A stretch of DNA of 20,654 nucleotides from Trichosphaerium sp. ATCC 40318 (lineage: Eukaryota > Discosea > Flabellinia > Trichosidae). The DNA is taken from the NCBI GenBank assembly GCA_038496445.1, contig JALMLS010000203.1:1-20654 (forward strand), given 5' to 3'. Positions 18,804-20,654 of this stretch are shown here, piece after piece (the stretch's first letter is position 1; every line of letters begins with the position of its first letter). A program made the translations under genes and the position numbers. The notes under the pieces are model-generated. The model did no database searches and had not been told where the DNA came from. It was given only the letters and a program-made list of their open reading frames with translations.

Positions 18804-19861
18804 TTATTCAGGACTGTGTGGAGTAACCCAACGGAATGGTAAATCACCAAGATGCATTTGAATCAAATATCTGATATACGAAGCTGTTTTAGGACCTAGC
18901 TGATCCAGGTGGGGATACAATTGATGATAACTCAAAAGAAATTTGAGCATACTAAGTAAAATATTAGCAAAAAAAAATAAAATAAAAAAATTAAACGTAC
19001 TGTATTTCCCACGGAGAGAACAAGGTTTTCACCAACAGCTCGTAATCTACGTTGTCCATAATTTCATGGTTTTCCACAACGTAATCAAAATATGCATCTC
19101 CAAAGTCCTTTAATAACATACCTCTAACTTCCATGGCTTCAGATAACTAAATAATTATTTAACACAAAAAACCTTCATTGATACGTACCTTATCAGCAAC
19201 AGTACGAATGATTGGATGTTTTAGAGCCTTTCTATAGTCTCTATCATACCTTATTGGAGAAGGAGGAGGAGACATTCTGGTAGGTGGCTTGTAAGGCGAG
19301 TTGATTTTACCTCCAACTTTGGTAGGAGACAAATCTACATTGCCTTTTAAAGCTGAAGCATAAGACCCAGGTTTGGTCTTACACTCCTTAACTCCACAAG
19401 CTAATAGGAGTAAATAATGTGTAAAAAAAAAAATTCAAAAAAAAAAATAAATACCTTCGTATAACGGTTTCGTTGGGTATGTTATGGGCCCTTTTTGCAA
19501 TGCCAAAGGAGTTCCTACATTGTGTGAGTATACGCTCATTTAGAAACAAGAAAAAAAAGAATCAAAAAAAAAAATTGTGATTTCTTAGTAAATCATTTTC
19601 AACGTTACGTGTTGGTGTTTTTGGACTTTTGGTTGGACTTCCTGTCGGTGTTGTAGATATCACGCCGGATGCGTTAAAGCGTATAATGGAAGGATCTAGG
19701 AAAAAAAAACCACAAATTAGCTCAGAAAATTAACAACGCATACCTGGAGAGTAATCACCGTCATCATCGCGTAATTTAATCTTTTTATGCTCTGGGCTTA
19801 GCTATTTTGGTTAATGTTTGGTAATTAGACTCTTAGCGGTACGTACGTTAGTTCTACGCAT
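18804..19861 (-). CDS. SP/TP-rich protein of unknown function, seven exons
   Basis: Model: complement(join(18804..18951,19001..19146,19189..19400,19455..19514,19609..19695,19744..19801,19847..19861)), 726 nt, 241 aa, all phases closing. The first exon codes only five residues (MRRTN). The N-terminal half is disordered and dense in proline-directed phosphorylation sites (NLSPEHKK, DYSPDPS, TTPTGSPTKSPKTPTRTP, LSPTK, MSPPPSP). This suggests regulation by cyclin-dependent or MAP kinases. The C-terminal half (about 120-241) is helical: HPIIRTVADKLSEAMEV, LLVKTLFSPWEIHMLKFLL and TASYIRYLIQMHLGDLPF. I do not recognise the family. A shorter start at 19539 (MSVYSHNV) is possible, but the splice to 19514 gives an in-frame longer protein. 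Confidence 0.65.
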
Positions 19862-20201
19862 TGTTAATTGTTTTCTAGTGGGAATAAGCTAAATAAGCCG
19901 GCAAGGAAGGAATAGATCATGAGATTTAAAATATATGGCGTACCTGTTGCCTACGTGTATTGTTTCAAACTTAATAAATGACCTTGTCTTGACTTTTCAC
20001 AAGATCGCATTAGACGGTCAATTTATTATTTGTCTCACTAAACAACTACGAAATAGGCTTATTATTACGTACTTGGAAGGGCTACGCGACTGTGGGCAAG
20101 ATCTACTGTGGGCAAGATCACGTTCGCTATAGCGAACTCACTCAGTTCTCACCCATAATATTATTTGTGACTAATACGTTTGATACAGGAAGGAGCTTGG
20201 C
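19862..20201. promoter_or_regulatory. Divergent region upstream of the HslV-like gene
   Basis: This 340-base gap lies between divergent starts. ACTGTGGGCAAGATC is repeated at 20089-20103 and 20105-20119. Directly after it is a perfect 16-base palindrome GTTCGCTATAGCGAAC (20122-20137). Its TCGCTxxAGCGA core recalls the palindrome at 9514-9524. An acceptor-like GATACAG ends at 20188, so an upstream exon, perhaps a mitochondrial presequence, may lie here; I could not define it. Confidence 0.4.
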
Positions 20202-20654
20202 ATGCCAACAATTTTATCCGTCATAAAGAACAACAAAGTCGTACGTACTCTAAAAGTAATTAACAGACGCTTAATATGCTCCTGAGCGGTCTCTCGTCAG
20301 AAAACCTACAAAACGACAGTAATTATTCACAAAATTATACTATAGTAGCGTCTTCACATCTCTTGTGAGAGCATACACCGCACCTGACAATTTTATTTTC
20401 CGTCTGTTATTTCATCAATTTATCTGTAGACTTACGCTTCAAACAGGTAACAACGGGCGACGGACAAGTCACTGCTGGAAGCGTAGTAGTGAAGGGTACT
20501 GCCAGAAAAGTAAGACACGTTCAAAATAATGAAATTATTATTGGCATGGCTGGTACGGTACCATTTGATACCTTGAATAACGTACGTTCCTTTGTTATTG
20601 GATTGGAGACTATGCTGTCGTTGTAGTTTGTTAAAACTTATTTAGTCGCTCAAA
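20202..20654 (+). CDS. hslV: HslV-like peptidase subunit, N-terminal part only
   Basis: Model: join(<20202..20240,20447..20581,20627..>20654), cut by the window end. HslV is the proteasome-beta-like peptidase that partners the HslU ATPase; some protists keep it in mitochondria. Visible landmarks: PTILSVIKNNKV, then TGDGQVTAGSVVVKG with the conserved Asp17 and Lys33, then ARKVRHVQNNEIIIGMAGT.PFDTL. Aligned to the family, TILSV falls on positions 2-6, so the catalytic N-terminal Thr1 would be Pro here (CCA in place of an ACN codon). The subunit would then lack its nucleophile. The exon is open upstream to an acceptor at 20188 (KELGM before PTIL), so ATG 20202 may be internal to a presequence-bearing protein. 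Both donors are GTACGT. Assignment to HslV is secure; activity is doubtful. Confidence 0.8.

Noticed and set aside
1-20654. CRISPR array, operons or ribosome binding sites
   Set aside because: No regular repeat-spacer array is present, and the gene structure is eukaryotic with introns throughout.

Overview
This window is nuclear DNA from an unidentified unicellular eukaryote, probably a protist. The evidence is that nearly every gene is cut by short spliceosomal introns, mostly 38-100 nt with a few up to about 250 nt. The window also holds the cohesion-clamp factor DCC1, a WD40/PP2C protein and a MULE-type transposase gene, next to a bacterial-type HslV protease subunit of the kind mitochondria carry. 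I placed about 68 introns by hand from reading-frame continuity, splice signals and family motifs. In all ten multi-exon models the exon phases close exactly, apart from one frameshift in the HAD gene and two genes cut off or unresolved at their 5' ends. About half of the donors start GTAC, most often GTACGT, rather than GTAAGT.

Layout. 19-570 (-): small membrane-anchored MORN/YwqK-repeat protein with a 42-nt intron. 730-2296 (+): DCC1, 9 exons. 2452-4268 (+): CUE-like protein of unknown role, 7 exons. 4468-5133 (-): F-box-like MORN/YwqK protein. 5296-6020 (-): HAD-fold phosphatase-like gene with a one-base frameshift. 6187-9378 (+): 17-exon WD40 propeller fused to a PP2C-like phosphatase. 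9614-10699 (+): alpha/beta hydrolase. 10922-12274 (-): intronless 450-aa MORN/YwqK array with a decayed tail. 12541-16387 (-): 15-exon, 1046-aa gene joining a zinc-binding N-terminus, a MULE transposase core, a long disordered linker, a SUMO-interacting motif and a C-terminal Tudor-like domain. 16517-18298 and upstream (-): multi-exon gene with a possible divergent dCMP-deaminase region. 18264-18690: three-copy tandem repeat carrying copies of one of that gene's exons. 18804-19861 (-): SP/TP-rich 7-exon gene. 20202-end (+): start of an HslV-like gene whose catalytic Thr1 position reads as Pro.

The genes do not form an operon-like system. They are ordinary eukaryotic neighbours, often divergent or convergent with 130-340 bp between them. 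Accessory elements sit among them: three MORN/YwqK paralogs, all on the minus strand, and the transposase-derived block. The most unusual object is the intact transposase-SIM-Tudor gene, which looks like a domesticated transposase or an intron-rich element with a chromatin-reader tail. Functions come from motifs recognised by eye; no database search was possible.
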